From Tolypothrix sp. PCC 7712 (GTDB lineage: Bacteria > Cyanobacteriota > Cyanobacteriia > Cyanobacteriales > Nostocaceae), in the NCBI RefSeq assembly GCF_025860405.1, contig NZ_CP063785.1, positions 6,325,390-6,389,389 on the forward strand: a stretch of DNA of 64,000 nt, written 5' to 3'. Positions 7,448-16,438 of this stretch are shown here, piece after piece. The position numbers and the translations under genes were made by a program. The notes under the pieces were generated by a model. That model was not told the origin of the DNA and did no database searches. It saw nothing but the letters and a program-made list of their open reading frames with translations. Within the stretch, counting starts at the first letter, position 1. Each line of letters starts with the position of its first letter.

Positions 7448-9520
7448 GTGCAAAACATGGGGTCGTTATCCAAGAGCGTGCCAGGAATGAAAAAGCGTTT
7501 ATCATCGCCGCCACAGTGCCCAGATGACGTAGATCGACTACAATCATACCCAGTCAAGCTGATGCAGCATCCACAAGAAACAACCTACCAGTTGTCAGAA
7601 CAAATTAATCAAATTGTCGCTACCACACCAGCGACGGTTTTAATGCTGCAAGAATTGTCCAAGTTGCTTGGAGTGGCTTTTCAGGTAGATTGTTGCTTGA
7701 TTACAGTGATGAGCGAGGTATCCAGTGAAGTAACTAGTAGTAATTGGTGCCATGAGGAATATTTAGGTTTGCCGCAATCAAACGAAGTATTTTCGATGGA
7801 ACAATTGCTCATGGAACTCAATGTAGTTCAATGTGCGGCTGAACCATTAAATATTGAGGATATTTCGACAATTCAACAAAGTCTCGAACTTGGTTGCCAA
7901 TCTTTGCCACTTCCAATTAAAGCTGTTTTGGCAATTCCTACCCGCTTTCAGGGGAAAAACAACGGGATAATTAGCCTGATTAAGTTTCAATCTCATGATT
8001 GGACTAAGTCAGAACAGCAATTACTCAAAAGTATAGAGTCCGTTTGCGCGATCGCTTTTTCACAAGTAGCCCAAGCACAACTAATAGCGGCTCAACAGCA
8101 GCATGTACAGCAGAGTCACCAACACCAAAACTTAATTAGGCAATTAACTATACTTAGTCGCAGCAACTTGGAGTTAAATCAAATGCTCCAGTTGGCGATC
8201 GCTTCTACTGCTGAATCTCTCCAAGCAGATAGGGGTTTGTTTATTACATTAAAATATACAGATCCTTTATTTAGAACTCGGTCTAAAAAGCAAATTCCCA
8301 ATGCCAAAGCTACTGTAATCAGACAATGGACTCGGGATAGCCAAAATGTGTCTAATACTACATTAGATACCTTACAAGACCAATCTTTTGCTATTTCCGA
8401 CTGTGGTTTGTGCCAGCGCGTATTCATCGACTTCGGCAAACCAGTAGTGATTGATGACTATACAGAACAAACAGAGATTTTGGCAGTCGCGCCATTGTTT
8501 GCTGTAGAGCAGTTTCCCGCAGTGCTGTTAATGCCATTAGAAAGCCAAGGCAAAATTTTAGGCTTTTTAGTTCTACAACAAACTGTAGCTCGTAATTGGC
8601 AATCATCTGAGTTAAATCTGGTAGAAATGGTATGTGCTCAAGTCAGCAACGCCATTATTCAGTCACAGACATTGCGACAAGTGCAAAATTTGGTGGATGA
8701 GCGTACAGCCAAATTACAAAGTAGCTTAGAACTACAAGCCAAATTGCACGAAAGAACTAGGCAATATGTAGAGCAATTGCGAGAACTCAATGAACTCAAA
8801 GATGAATTTTTGAGCAATATGAGCGATCGCTTACGCTATCCGCTGACAAATATGCTGATGTCAATTCGCAATTTACGTCTGCCAAGCATTACACCAGAGC
8901 GTCAAAATAGATATTTCGATATTTTAGAGCAGGAATGTACTAAAGAAATTAATCTCATTAATGACTTACTGACATTGCAAAAGCTAGAGTCGCAACAAGC
9001 AACGCCGCAATTTGAAAGTATTGATTTAAATAGACGCATTCAAGATTTAGCCGCCTCTTTTGCCACAAAACTGGCAGATAAAGGATTAAGCATTAACCTA
9101 GATTTACCAGAGAAGTCATTAAAACTACAAACTGAAATTGAAAGTTTTGACCGCATCTTGCAAGAGTTATTAACTAATGCTTGTAAATATTCAGAGTCTG
9201 AAACCATTGTTGATTTAGAAGCCACTCACCAAGTTAATCAATTGGTGGATCAAGTTATTATTAAGGTGACTAATATCGGCCGCGGGATTTCTGAGCAAGA
9301 AGCGACTTATATCTTCGACAAATTCCGTCGCGGTAAAGGACGCTGGACTCCTGGGACTGGTTTGGGTTTGGCTCTCGCCAAGTCCCTAGTGCAGCATTTA
9401 AATGGGACAATTAGCGTTGAGAGTACGCAAATTGCAGATTCCGATCTGAGTAAAATTTGCTTTACCTTTACGTTGCCCCAGTTTTCTGACGAAAGCAAAA
9501 CATATTCGGAAAGTGACTGA
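7448..9520 (+). CDS. GAF-GAF sensor histidine kinase with substituted H-box
   Basis: Two GAF-type sensory regions occupy roughly residues 45-215 and 230-410, followed by a coiled coil (about 415-450), a dimerisation helix and a HATPase_c domain. The N-box (ELLTNACKYS) and G2 box (GTGLGLALAK) are intact; the G1 box reads VTNIGRGI, with Asn where Asp is usual. The H-box is the odd part: the family pattern SHELRTPLTNM appears as SDRLRYPLTNM, so the phosphoacceptor His is Asp (residue 460). It may be a pseudokinase that only senses or regulates. GTG 7448 has AAGAGG 4 nt upstream; ATG 7457 is the alternative. Its stop overlaps the next gene by 8 nt, which implies translational coupling. Confidence 0.85.
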   Translation: MQNMGSLSKSVPGMKKRLSSPPQCPDDVDRLQSYPVKLMQHPQETTYQLSEQINQIVATTPATVLMLQELSKLLGVAFQVDCCLITVMSEVSSEVTSSNWCHEEYLGLPQSNEVFSMEQLLMELNVVQCAAEPLNIEDISTIQQSLELGCQSLPLPIKAVLAIPTRFQGKNNGIISLIKFQSHDWTKSEQQLLKSIESVCAIAFSQVAQAQLIAAQQQHVQQSHQHQNLIRQLTILSRSNLELNQMLQLAIASTAESLQADRGLFITLKYTDPLFRTRSKKQIPNAKATVIRQWTRDSQNVSNTTLDTLQDQSFAISDCGLCQRVFIDFGKPVVIDDYTEQTEILAVAPLFAVEQFPAVLLMPLESQGKILGFLVLQQTVARNWQSSELNLVEMVCAQVSNAIIQSQTLRQVQNLVDERTAKLQSSLELQAKLHERTRQYVEQLRELNELKDEFLSNMSDRLRYPLTNMLMSIRNLRLPSITPERQNRYFDILEQECTKEINLINDLLTLQKLESQQATPQFESIDLNRRIQDLAASFATKLADKGLSINLDLPEKSLKLQTEIESFDRILQELLTNACKYSESETIVDLEATHQVNQLVDQVIIKVTNIGRGISEQEATYIFDKFRRGKGRWTPGTGLGLALAKSLVQHLNGTISVESTQIADSDLSKICFTFTLPQFSDESKTYSESD

Positions 9521-10103
9521 ACAACCTAACACGACAGTCGGCGTTAACTTCAACGCCGCTAGTGACGAAACCAACCAAGAACCTAATTTGGCTGTGAGTA
9601 CAGGTGTTGAACCATCTGTAGATATCCAAATTGAAAAAATCGCCGAACGACAACGACAAATCACCGCCAACATCCAGATACCCCAACCAATCGAAAAAAT
9701 CTGGAAAGTGCTCACAGATTATGAAGCCTTAGTTGACTTCATTCCCAACCTGGCGAAAAGCCGAAGATTGGAGCATCCAGATGGTGGGATTCGCCTAGAA
9801 CAAGTAGGTTCGCAGCGCTTACTCAACTTCAACTTTTGTGCGCGTGTCGTTCTGGACTTGGAAGAATATTTCCCCAAAGAAATTAACTTCCGCATGGTAG
9901 AAGGAGATTTTAAAGGCTTTTCTGGGAGTTGGCGCTTAGAACCTTATCCCTGTGGTGATGTGATGGGTACCAATCTTTGCTACACAATTGAAGTTTGGCC
10001 GAAACTCACAATGCCAGTGACAATCATTGAGAATCGCCTCAGCAAGGATCTACAATCAAATCTTTTAGCTGTTTACCAACGAGTACAACAGTTAAGCAAT
10101 TAA
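9513..10103 (+). CDS. SRPBCC family (cyclase/dehydrase-like) protein
   Basis: After a low-complexity N-terminal 50 residues the protein has the START-like SRPBCC pattern: ANIQIPQPIEKIWKVLTDYEALVDFIPNL split over strand and helix, then RLEQVGSQ, a beta-rich middle and a final long helix (ENRLSKDLQSNLLAVYQRV). These domains form a deep pocket for lipid, polyketide or isoprenoid ligands. Membrane segments are absent. GTG 9513 overlaps the kinase stop, so the two proteins are probably made together; a role as ligand-binding partner of the sensor is possible but is inference. Confidence 0.8.
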   Translation: MTEQPNTTVGVNFNAASDETNQEPNLAVSTGVEPSVDIQIEKIAERQRQITANIQIPQPIEKIWKVLTDYEALVDFIPNLAKSRRLEHPDGGIRLEQVGSQRLLNFNFCARVVLDLEEYFPKEINFRMVEGDFKGFSGSWRLEPYPCGDVMGTNLCYTIEVWPKLTMPVTIIENRLSKDLQSNLLAVYQRVQQLSN

Positions 10104-10119
10104 ATATACTAAAAAATAA

Positions 10120-10158
10120 AAAACCTATCTTGATTCACATCATCATAAGATAGGTTTT
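10120..10158 (+). terminator. Rho-independent terminator after the SRPBCC gene
   Basis: A 12-bp stem (AAAACCTATCTT with AAGATAGGTTTT) is followed by CTATTTTAG, 17 nt after the stop codon. The A-run before it would let it work for the minus strand too, e.g. as an end for tRNA-Glu transcripts. Confidence 0.8.
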
Positions 10159-10212
10159 CTATTTTAGCGGATGAACGAAAATCAACTTTTTCCAGTTGAA
10201 TTTTCTTTTCAA

Positions 10213-10285
10213 TACCCCCAGGGGAATTCGAATCCCCGTTACCTCCGTGAAAGGGAGGTGTCCTAGGCCTCTAGACGATGGGGGC
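10213..10285 (-). tRNA. trnE: tRNA-Glu (anticodon UUC)
   Basis: Read on the minus strand, a 73-nt cloverleaf starts GCCCCCATC and ends CTGGGGGTA. The acceptor stem pairs GCCCCCA with TGGGGGT-type sequence; the anticodon loop is CCTTTCACG with TTC; the T arm contains GGTTCGAAT-like GATTCGAATTCC. CCA is not encoded. In cyanobacteria this tRNA also supplies glutamate for tetrapyrrole synthesis. Confidence 0.95.
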
Positions 10286-10387
10286 GCATTAGGCGCTGTG
10301 GGCGCTTCGGACTCAGACCTTTTATAAATTAACTAATTTTTCAGATGCTGTCAACAGTTTTGGCAAAAAAATTTCTTTTAGTTAAGT

Positions 10388-10535
10388 TGGGGATTGGGGA
10401 CTGGGGATTGGGGACTGGGGACTGGGGATTGGGGACTGGGGAGCAGAGGGGGCAGGGGAGAAATATCATTACCAATTACCTATGCCCCATGCCCTATGCC
10501 CAATCCCCCCTTCCCAATGCCCCTTTTTGGCAACC
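10388..10535. repeat. Heptamer STRR block
   Basis: Head-to-tail GGGGACT and GGGGATT heptamers followed by CCCATGC/CCCAATC heptamers in the opposite orientation, between the tRNA and the antiporter. The two halves are roughly inverted and could fold back. Confidence 0.8.
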
Positions 10536-10682
10536 AATCAGAAATGGAGTAATATAAGAAACTAAGTATGAAAAAAAAATGGAATTTCTCAAGGGGAAAA
10601 TGGTGCGATGTTGTACCCTTTAGAGGTAATATTTACTCTTCTTTACAAAAGATTTTGATATATATCTCTCAAAATCTACAAC

Positions 10683-12602
10683 ATGGAAGCATCTTTTGAC
10701 ATCACCTTACAGATGGTGACTGCGGTTTTTGCAGGTATTAGCGCCCAAGTGCTGGCTGCCTATCTTCGGCTGCCTAGCATTGTTTTGTTGCTGTTGTTGG
10801 GCATTTTTCTGGGGTCTGATGGGATTGGGCTGTTGCATCCCCATTTGCTAGGCACTGGGTTGGAAGTGATTGTGGCTCTAGCAACGGCAATAATTTTGTT
10901 TGAAGGGGGACTCAACCTAGATTTGCGCGAGTTGGGGAGAGTTTCAGTTAGCCTGCAATTGCTCGTTACCTTGGGAACGCTGGTCACGCTGCTGGGTGGT
11001 AGTATGGCAGCTCACTGGTTGGGTGAGTTTCCTTGGAGTATTGCCTTTCTCTACGCTTCGATTATCGTGGTGACAGGCCCAACGGTGATTAATCCCCTGC
11101 TAAAGCAAATTAATGTTGATCGCCAAGTCGCAACGCTTCTAGAAGGCGAAGGGGTATTAATTGACCCTGTGGGGGCTATTTTGGCTTTCGTGGTGCTGGA
11201 TACGATTTTAAATGGCGATGTAGACCCCATTCATGCCATTACTGGGTTGCTGATGCGTCTGAGTATTGGGGGTGCAATTGGTGCAGCTGGTGGTTATTTG
11301 ATGAGCTTGATTTTCAAACGCGCCAATTTTCTCTCCTTTGAACTGAAAAATTTGGTGGTGCTGGCGATACTTTGGGGGCTATTTACCTTAGCGCAAACCA
11401 TCCGCAGTGAGTCGGGAGTCATGACTACGGTGGTGGCGGGTGCTGTATTTGCTAACTCATCAGTGCCAGAAGAAAGGTTTTTGCGACATTTCAAAGGTCA
11501 ACTGACAATACTCAGCGTTTCTGTGCTGTTTATCTTACTCGCGGCTGACTTGTCTATTGCCAGTGTGTTTGCTTTGGGTTGGGGTAGTTTATTCACCGTT
11601 TTGGTACTGATGTTTGTTGTCAGACCAATTAATATTCTCTTGTGTACCTGGAATAGTGACCTCAATTGGCGGCAGAAATTGTTTTTAAGCTGGGTTGCAC
11701 CAAGGGGAATTGTGGCAGCTTCCGTTGCTTCCTTATTTGCTATTTCTTTGACACAGAAGGGGATCAATGGTGGTGATGCTATTAAAGCCCTGGTTTTCTT
11801 GACAATTATCATGACAGTTGTCTGTCAAGGACTCACAGCCGGACAAATTGCTAAATGGCTGCAAATCACCTCAAAAGAAGCTACTGGGGCTGTAATTGTG
11901 GGCTGTAATCCTTTGAGTCTGTTAATTGCCCGCTTCTTCCAAGAACGGGGTGAGAATGTAGTGATGATTGATACAGACCCAGATTGCTTTGCCCAAGCAG
12001 AAGCCCAAAATTTGCGATTGATTGCTAGCAGTGCCCTAGATACTGCGGTTTTAGAAGAGGCAGGATTAGCCTCAATGGGTACTTTTTTAGCGATGACGAG
12101 TAATGGTGAGGTAAATTTTGTATTGGCACAACGGGCTGCTGAAGAGTTTAATCCGCCGCGTGTGTTAGCAGTATTTCCCCGCGATCCGCAAGCTAGTACT
12201 TCTGCCAGTAGTAAAGTGCATCAAGCTTTTGTTTCGGACTTGGCAATTAAAACTTGGAACGAATACTTAAATGATGGGCGGGTGAAGTTGGGAACAACTA
12301 CACTTAATGAATTGGAATTTGCTAGTCAACAAGATCACATCCAAGAAAAGATTCGGACTGGAGTATTGATACCGTTGTTGGTAGAACGAGAGCAACGCTT
12401 ACAGGTAATGCCAGTTAACCAAGAATGGGAAGTAGGCGATCGCATTATCTACCTTTTACATGACCCCAGACCAAATCTTTTAAAACGCTTATCTGGTGCA
12501 AGTCAATCTACTCCTCTAGCATTGGAGAAGTTACCAGAGGTGGAGGAAGTTCCCCTGGCAAAATTAGCTCAACTTTCTACTAGTGAAGCGTCTGGTGCTT
12601 GA
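10683..12602 (+). CDS. CPA-type Na+(K+)/H+ antiporter with RCK (TrkA-N) domain
   Basis: The first 390 residues are a run of about 12 hydrophobic helices with VTGPTVINPLL and EGVLIDPVGAILAF, the region that carries the ion-binding acidic residues of cation/proton antiporters. Residues 400-510 form a TrkA-N Rossmann domain (AVIVGCNPLSLLIARFF, then VVMIDTDPD and LIASSALD), followed by a TrkA-C-like tail. The layout matches NhaP-type exchangers controlled by nucleotide binding to the RCK domain. Inner-membrane location. The 3' end overlaps the convergent cytochrome b-like gene by 34 bp. No strong ribosome site precedes ATG 10683. Confidence 0.9.
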   Translation: MEASFDITLQMVTAVFAGISAQVLAAYLRLPSIVLLLLLGIFLGSDGIGLLHPHLLGTGLEVIVALATAIILFEGGLNLDLRELGRVSVSLQLLVTLGTLVTLLGGSMAAHWLGEFPWSIAFLYASIIVVTGPTVINPLLKQINVDRQVATLLEGEGVLIDPVGAILAFVVLDTILNGDVDPIHAITGLLMRLSIGGAIGAAGGYLMSLIFKRANFLSFELKNLVVLAILWGLFTLAQTIRSESGVMTTVVAGAVFANSSVPEERFLRHFKGQLTILSVSVLFILLAADLSIASVFALGWGSLFTVLVLMFVVRPINILLCTWNSDLNWRQKLFLSWVAPRGIVAASVASLFAISLTQKGINGGDAIKALVFLTIIMTVVCQGLTAGQIAKWLQITSKEATGAVIVGCNPLSLLIARFFQERGENVVMIDTDPDCFAQAEAQNLRLIASSALDTAVLEEAGLASMGTFLAMTSNGEVNFVLAQRAAEEFNPPRVLAVFPRDPQASTSASSKVHQAFVSDLAIKTWNEYLNDGRVKLGTTTLNELEFASQQDHIQEKIRTGVLIPLLVEREQRLQVMPVNQEWEVGDRIIYLLHDPRPNLLKRLSGASQSTPLALEKLPEVEEVPLAKLAQLSTSEASGA

Positions 12603-13213
12603 AAAGCATCCTCAGCAGTTTCATCAGCAGAGATTTCTCGCTCTTGCCACAATAAAGCAGCTAAATGCACTATAGCCAGCAGTAGAGCGATGGGGGAAAT
12701 AATATAGCTGTTTAAGGCGTAAAGGTGTTGCACAGTGATGGTACTAATTGCACCACCACCAGTGAGAATATCTCGCAACTCGCCACCAATCAAGGGAATG
12801 GCTTCGATGGTGCCTAGCTCAATACTAAAACGCCAGTATCCTTCCTGAGTCCAGTCTAGAAGCATAGCAGTCCAATCGAGAGCGATCGCACTTAAGGTAA
12901 ACAAAATACCGCTAATCCACGCAGTTAGCCAACTCTTGCGGAATTGTCGCCCTAAAAACATCACGACCATTTGAATTAAGCCAACTCCAATCATGGCATT
13001 ACCAGAGAGGTCATGGGTTTTGTGGAATAACCAACCGTAAGACACTACGGTATCAATCATTTTCAATGACCGATAAGCACCACCTGCGGTAGGTTCGTAA
13101 TAGAAAGATAGTAAAACTCCAGTTGAGAGATGCATCACGCACAGTGTAAGCATCGCGACAGATAATATAGTCGCCAGTCGCCGCAAAATTCTATCTGACA
13201 AGGTGATTTGCAT
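12569..13213 (-). CDS. Cytochrome b6-like membrane protein lacking two haem ligands
   Basis: The 214-residue protein aligns by eye along the N-terminal four-helix cytochrome b6 domain: STGVLLSFYYEPTAGGAYRSL matches TGFAMTFYYKPTVTEAYASV-like sequence, and YGWLFHKTHDLS, GYWRF, EAIPLIGG and LTGGGAIS also match. Of the four b-haem ligands, His67 and His183 are kept, but the position of b6 His100 is Gln81 and that of b6 His187 is Asn168, so each haem site loses one partner. The Cys for the covalent haem is also absent. It may bind haem differently, bind none, or act in quinone or assembly roles. ATG 13213 is preferred over GTG 13222 because AGAGG lies 8 nt upstream. It converges with and overlaps the antiporter. 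Confidence 0.8.
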   Translation of the reverse strand: MQITLSDRILRRLATILSVAMLTLCVMHLSTGVLLSFYYEPTAGGAYRSLKMIDTVVSYGWLFHKTHDLSGNAMIGVGLIQMVVMFLGRQFRKSWLTAWISGILFTLSAIALDWTAMLLDWTQEGYWRFSIELGTIEAIPLIGGELRDILTGGGAISTITVQHLYALNSYIISPIALLLAIVHLAALLWQEREISADETAEDAFQAPDASLVES

Positions 13214-13299
13214 AGCTGACACCTCTTATGTAATAAAAATGTGTATTTTCATTACAGTTTAACTAAGAAAAATTAATTTATTTGTCTCTCTAGAGATAT

Positions 13300-13995
13300 T
13301 TAAGCTAAATACTGTGCCCAAGTTTGTAAGATTTCTGGTGAGCCATACCAAATACCAGGGCTTCTCGGAGAATGTCTCACGCCTGCAAGCACAAGATTTT
13401 CAGCACCATCGAGATGGGCCGCTGCTATGGGTGTGATCCCATCTCCCCAAGTGTTACCTGTGCCACAGGTTAATTGATAACTGCTGTAAGCTAACCAACT
13501 ACCAGGCCGCCTTTCTCCAAAAATAGTTTTACCCGCTACACAAACGTAACGAACATTTTGGTAAAAAGCTCCAGGGTAATTATTTTTGACAAAATCTAAA
13601 TTCCAGCGTGTCCAACGCTCTTGGCTGATATGAGGTGTACCCAGGGTAATGAGCGTAGCAGTGAGTGGGTGAGCATTCCAGACAGAAGATTGGACTTCAC
13701 CACGTCCCAAATAAGGCTTTTCTCCTAAATAAATTCGAGATAGCCAACCACCTGCTGAATGACCAATCAAATTGACTTGAGAAGCTTGATATTGCTGCAA
13801 AGTTTGTTTTACCGTGCGATCCAATATTTTCACAATTGGTGTCACAGATCTACCACCAAACAAGGCAATCCAGTCTCGCCGCCGTAATGGCACTGTCACT
13901 GTAGGAAAACCCAACTGCTGTAGAGATTGTTCTAGTTGGCGGTAGGCGATCGCACTTTCTAGATAGCCAGGTAAAATAACTGTAGGTAAAGCCAT
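13300..13995 (-). CDS. Alpha/beta hydrolase, lipase or PGAP1-like
   Basis: The protein starts LPTVILPGYLES (oxyanion loop region) and has the nucleophile elbow GHSAGG with Ser in the usual strand-turn-helix, then ITLGTPH, typical of lipases and GPI-deacylase-like enzymes. GDGITPIAAAHL probably carries the acidic residue and GVRHSP the catalytic His. No signal peptide, so probably cytosolic. I took ATG 13995; an in-frame TTG at 14010 is possible. Substrate is unknown; a lipid ester is likely. It lies on the minus strand 87 bp upstream of the cytochrome b-like gene. Confidence 0.82.
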   Translation of the reverse strand: MALPTVILPGYLESAIAYRQLEQSLQQLGFPTVTVPLRRRDWIALFGGRSVTPIVKILDRTVKQTLQQYQASQVNLIGHSAGGWLSRIYLGEKPYLGRGEVQSSVWNAHPLTATLITLGTPHISQERWTRWNLDFVKNNYPGAFYQNVRYVCVAGKTIFGERRPGSWLAYSSYQLTCGTGNTWGDGITPIAAAHLDGAENLVLAGVRHSPRSPGIWYGSPEILQTWAQYLA

Positions 13996-14280
13996 GAGTA
14001 ATGATTGCAACAGTTACCAGATCTTAGCGAGCAACATCAGGATTTTTTCATGGTCGCGTCAGCAAGTGCCACTTTCCAGTAAAATGTTGAGTGATTGCAC
14101 AAAAATTCAACTTCGCTGAAAAAAATGCCAATCTGGCTGTTTTAGTCCCAGGTTAGAAAGCTATGATTTTAAAAGGGACACATTTAAATATTTTGCTATA
14201 GAGCCGGAAGAAAAATTTAGAGCCTGAAAAATAATTTATTGATCTGCAACTGCAATTGAGCTGAGTGAACGAGAATAGTT

Positions 14281-15984
14281 ATGTCTTACGTCTCCCTGTT
14301 AAAAAATCTACCGGAAATCTTAGGCCAACCAACTGGAATAGCAGCAATAGCTTCTGTTGGCATCCACGGTGCGATCGCCTTGATTGTGCCATTAGTACCT
14401 GTAGACTCCAATAAACCAAAAGAAACAGCATCATCAAAAACTGTTGGAGTCATGGAATTGAGCCAAGCTGACCAAAGTCGGCTACCGCAAATTCCAGGGC
14501 AAACACCCATTAATCCGCAATCTCCAGTTTTACTATCACAATCCCCAGTTACGCCGCTAAATCTGGATTCCCAATCGAGTTTACCACCTTTACCACCACC
14601 ACCATCACCTAGCCAGTTTGTCATGCCACCGATCCCGTCATCGGCAGGTAATTACTCAATTGCGGCACTACCAAAAAGGCAGGCTGTACGCAATTATTCT
14701 CAAAGCAATTTCCGCTTTGATACCTCTGGTTTCAACGGCAATAACAAATTCGCTTCAGTTCCACGTTTTAATAACAGAGATATTACCTTAGGTGAAGCCA
14801 AGCCTTTACCTGTAAGCAGGTTGCCAGTATTACCAGAAGGTAGACTACCTGATGGCTTACCAAACTCGCCAGCACCGCTACCTGTAGACGGGAACCCAAC
14901 TCCTATAGCTGATGTGGCAGCAAATCCTCAGCCTAGCAGTAATCCATCCCAATCTGGCGATAACCAACAGCTAATAGCTGCAGTTGGTAACACACCACAA
15001 GCTGGTGATAATTTACAAATATCTGAACAAGCCATACCCCAAGGGCAACTGGGATCTGTGCCCAATATATCTAATCAAGCACCTACACCTGGAACAGAAC
15101 TAGCGATCGCGCAGATTAAATCTTACGAAACTCTCAGAGCCGCAGTTCAGAAACAATACCCAAATGCTGTAGAAAAAACTGTGATTCGTGACACAGTTAC
15201 TACAGATAAATCTGACGTTCAAGGTGTTGTATTAGGGCGATTAGTAGTAGACCCTGATGGTAAAGTCTTAGATATTCAATTTGAAGGCCAGTCAGTCACC
15301 CCTGCTTTGCGCGTCGAAGCTATGGAGTACTTTAAGACACATCCACCAAAGGGAGATAAGCAAATTGCTCATTATCCCTTTAGCTTAGATTTTAAAAATA
15401 ATAGCAACGCCGCTACAGGAGATAATCAAAAGCCTGCAACCGGATCTGCTGCTACTGTCAAACCTTTAAATCTGCCATTAGTTAATAACAATCAACCCAC
15501 ACCAGCAACAGGCACTACAGTTCAACCATTAAACCTGCCAGCTGTTAATAATAACCAACCCACATCTGCACCTGGTTCAGCTACTACAGTTAAACCATTA
15601 AACTTGCCAGATGTTAATAGCAATCAGCTCAAACCCATACCAGTAACCAATACCAAACCCTTAACACTGCCAACAGTTAACAACAACCAGCAGACACCTG
15701 CACCTGCAAGCATTGTTAAACCATCATCTAATTCATTAATTAATAAACTTCAGTCAGCACCAGGCGCTACTGTTAAACCATTAGCAGCACCAGCGCCTAC
15801 ACCAGCAACTATTGTTAAACCCTTAGCAGCACCAGTACCCACACCCGCAGCTACTACTCAACCTTTAGCAGCACCTGCTACTAACAGCAATCGGCCTACT
15901 GCTACTGTGGAATCTGGCAAAAAGCTAGTACAACAGTTGCGTGAATTGAGAGAAGAAAGAGAAACCTCTGATCAAGGCAAATAA
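14281..15984 (+). CDS. TonB-like proline-rich periplasm-spanning protein
   Basis: Residues 19-42 form one membrane anchor (GIAAIASVGIHGAIALIVPLV). A long Pro/Asn/Gln-rich stretch follows to about residue 275. Residues 280-375 look like a TonB C-terminal domain: AAVQKQYPNAVEKT, VVLGRLVVDPDGKVLDIQF and RVEAMEYFKTHPP. After that come about nine imperfect repeats of KPLNLPXVNNNQPTPA type and a short charged C-terminus, so unlike enteric TonB the domain is not terminal. The likely role is coupling the inner membrane to an outer-membrane receptor or to the wall. No ExbB, ExbD or receptor gene is next to it. Confidence 0.72.
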   Translation: MSYVSLLKNLPEILGQPTGIAAIASVGIHGAIALIVPLVPVDSNKPKETASSKTVGVMELSQADQSRLPQIPGQTPINPQSPVLLSQSPVTPLNLDSQSSLPPLPPPPSPSQFVMPPIPSSAGNYSIAALPKRQAVRNYSQSNFRFDTSGFNGNNKFASVPRFNNRDITLGEAKPLPVSRLPVLPEGRLPDGLPNSPAPLPVDGNPTPIADVAANPQPSSNPSQSGDNQQLIAAVGNTPQAGDNLQISEQAIPQGQLGSVPNISNQAPTPGTELAIAQIKSYETLRAAVQKQYPNAVEKTVIRDTVTTDKSDVQGVVLGRLVVDPDGKVLDIQFEGQSVTPALRVEAMEYFKTHPPKGDKQIAHYPFSLDFKNNSNAATGDNQKPATGSAATVKPLNLPLVNNNQPTPATGTTVQPLNLPAVNNNQPTSAPGSATTVKPLNLPDVNSNQLKPIPVTNTKPLTLPTVNNNQQTPAPASIVKPSSNSLINKLQSAPGATVKPLAAPAPTPATIVKPLAAPVPTPAATTQPLAAPATNSNRPTATVESGKKLVQQLRELREERETSDQGK

Positions 15985-16115
15985 AAAGTTAAGGGGTAAG
16001 GGAGAATGGGAAAAGGAAAAAACCTTTAATCCTTACCCTTTAACCTTTTCCCCAAATACAGCAGACGATTACCATCGCCAGCTTTCTGGGAATTGGAGAC
16101 AAAAGCCAAAAATGA

Positions 16116-16145
16116 AAAACTCCACCCACAAGGGGATGGAGTTTT
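16116..16145 (+). terminator. Terminator hairpin downstream of the TonB-like gene
   Basis: AAAACTCCACCC pairs with GGGATGGAGTTTT-type sequence around a short loop, ending in TTTT. A copy of the same hairpin core (CTCCACCCACAAGGGGATGGAG) occurs at 16276-16298 inside a small inverted element, so it may also be part of a dispersed repeat. Confidence 0.5.
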
Positions 16146-16312
16146 AGGGCATGGGGAATGGGGCATGGGGCATGGGTAAGAGTTCCCAATGCCCAATGAC
16201 GGCAGTTGCTTTAAGCCGGGAAACCCGTCCAACGCACTGCCTCCCCAATGCCCCAAGTCGGCGGGCGGCTATCCCTCTCCACCCACAAGGGGATGGAGTT
16301 TCCCGCCGACTT
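16146..16312. repeat. STRR plus a dispersed palindromic repeat
   Basis: GGGCATG-type heptamers run from 16146. From 16197 a segment starting TGACGGCAGTTGCT, containing CCGGGAAACCCG and then AACGCACTGCCTCCCC, is repeated near 51291-51345. From 16254 an 11-bp inverted repeat (AAGTCGGCGGG with CCCGCCGACTT at 16302-16312) encloses the second CTCCACCC hairpin. Confidence 0.7.
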
Positions 16313-16319
16313 CCAATGA

Positions 16320-16367
16320 ATGTGGATTGTGAAGACGCTGTATCTAGCATCTTTACAATCCACATTT
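16320..16367 (-). terminator. Long hairpin downstream of cytochrome c6
   Basis: AATGTGGATTGTGAAGA pairs, with one mismatch, with TCTTTACAATCCACATT across a 13-14 nt loop. It lies about 75 nt past the cytochrome c6 stop on the minus strand and could end that transcript, although no long U-tract follows. Confidence 0.45.
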
Positions 16368-16438
16368 ATTTGGGTTGAAAAAGAGGAAAATATTTGAATC
16401 TACCCTTTCCCCTTTGACCCTTTCACCATTACCCAATA

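Noticed and set aside
10345..10557. Plus-strand 70-codon frame upstream of the antiporter
   Set aside because: Translated heptamer repeats only.
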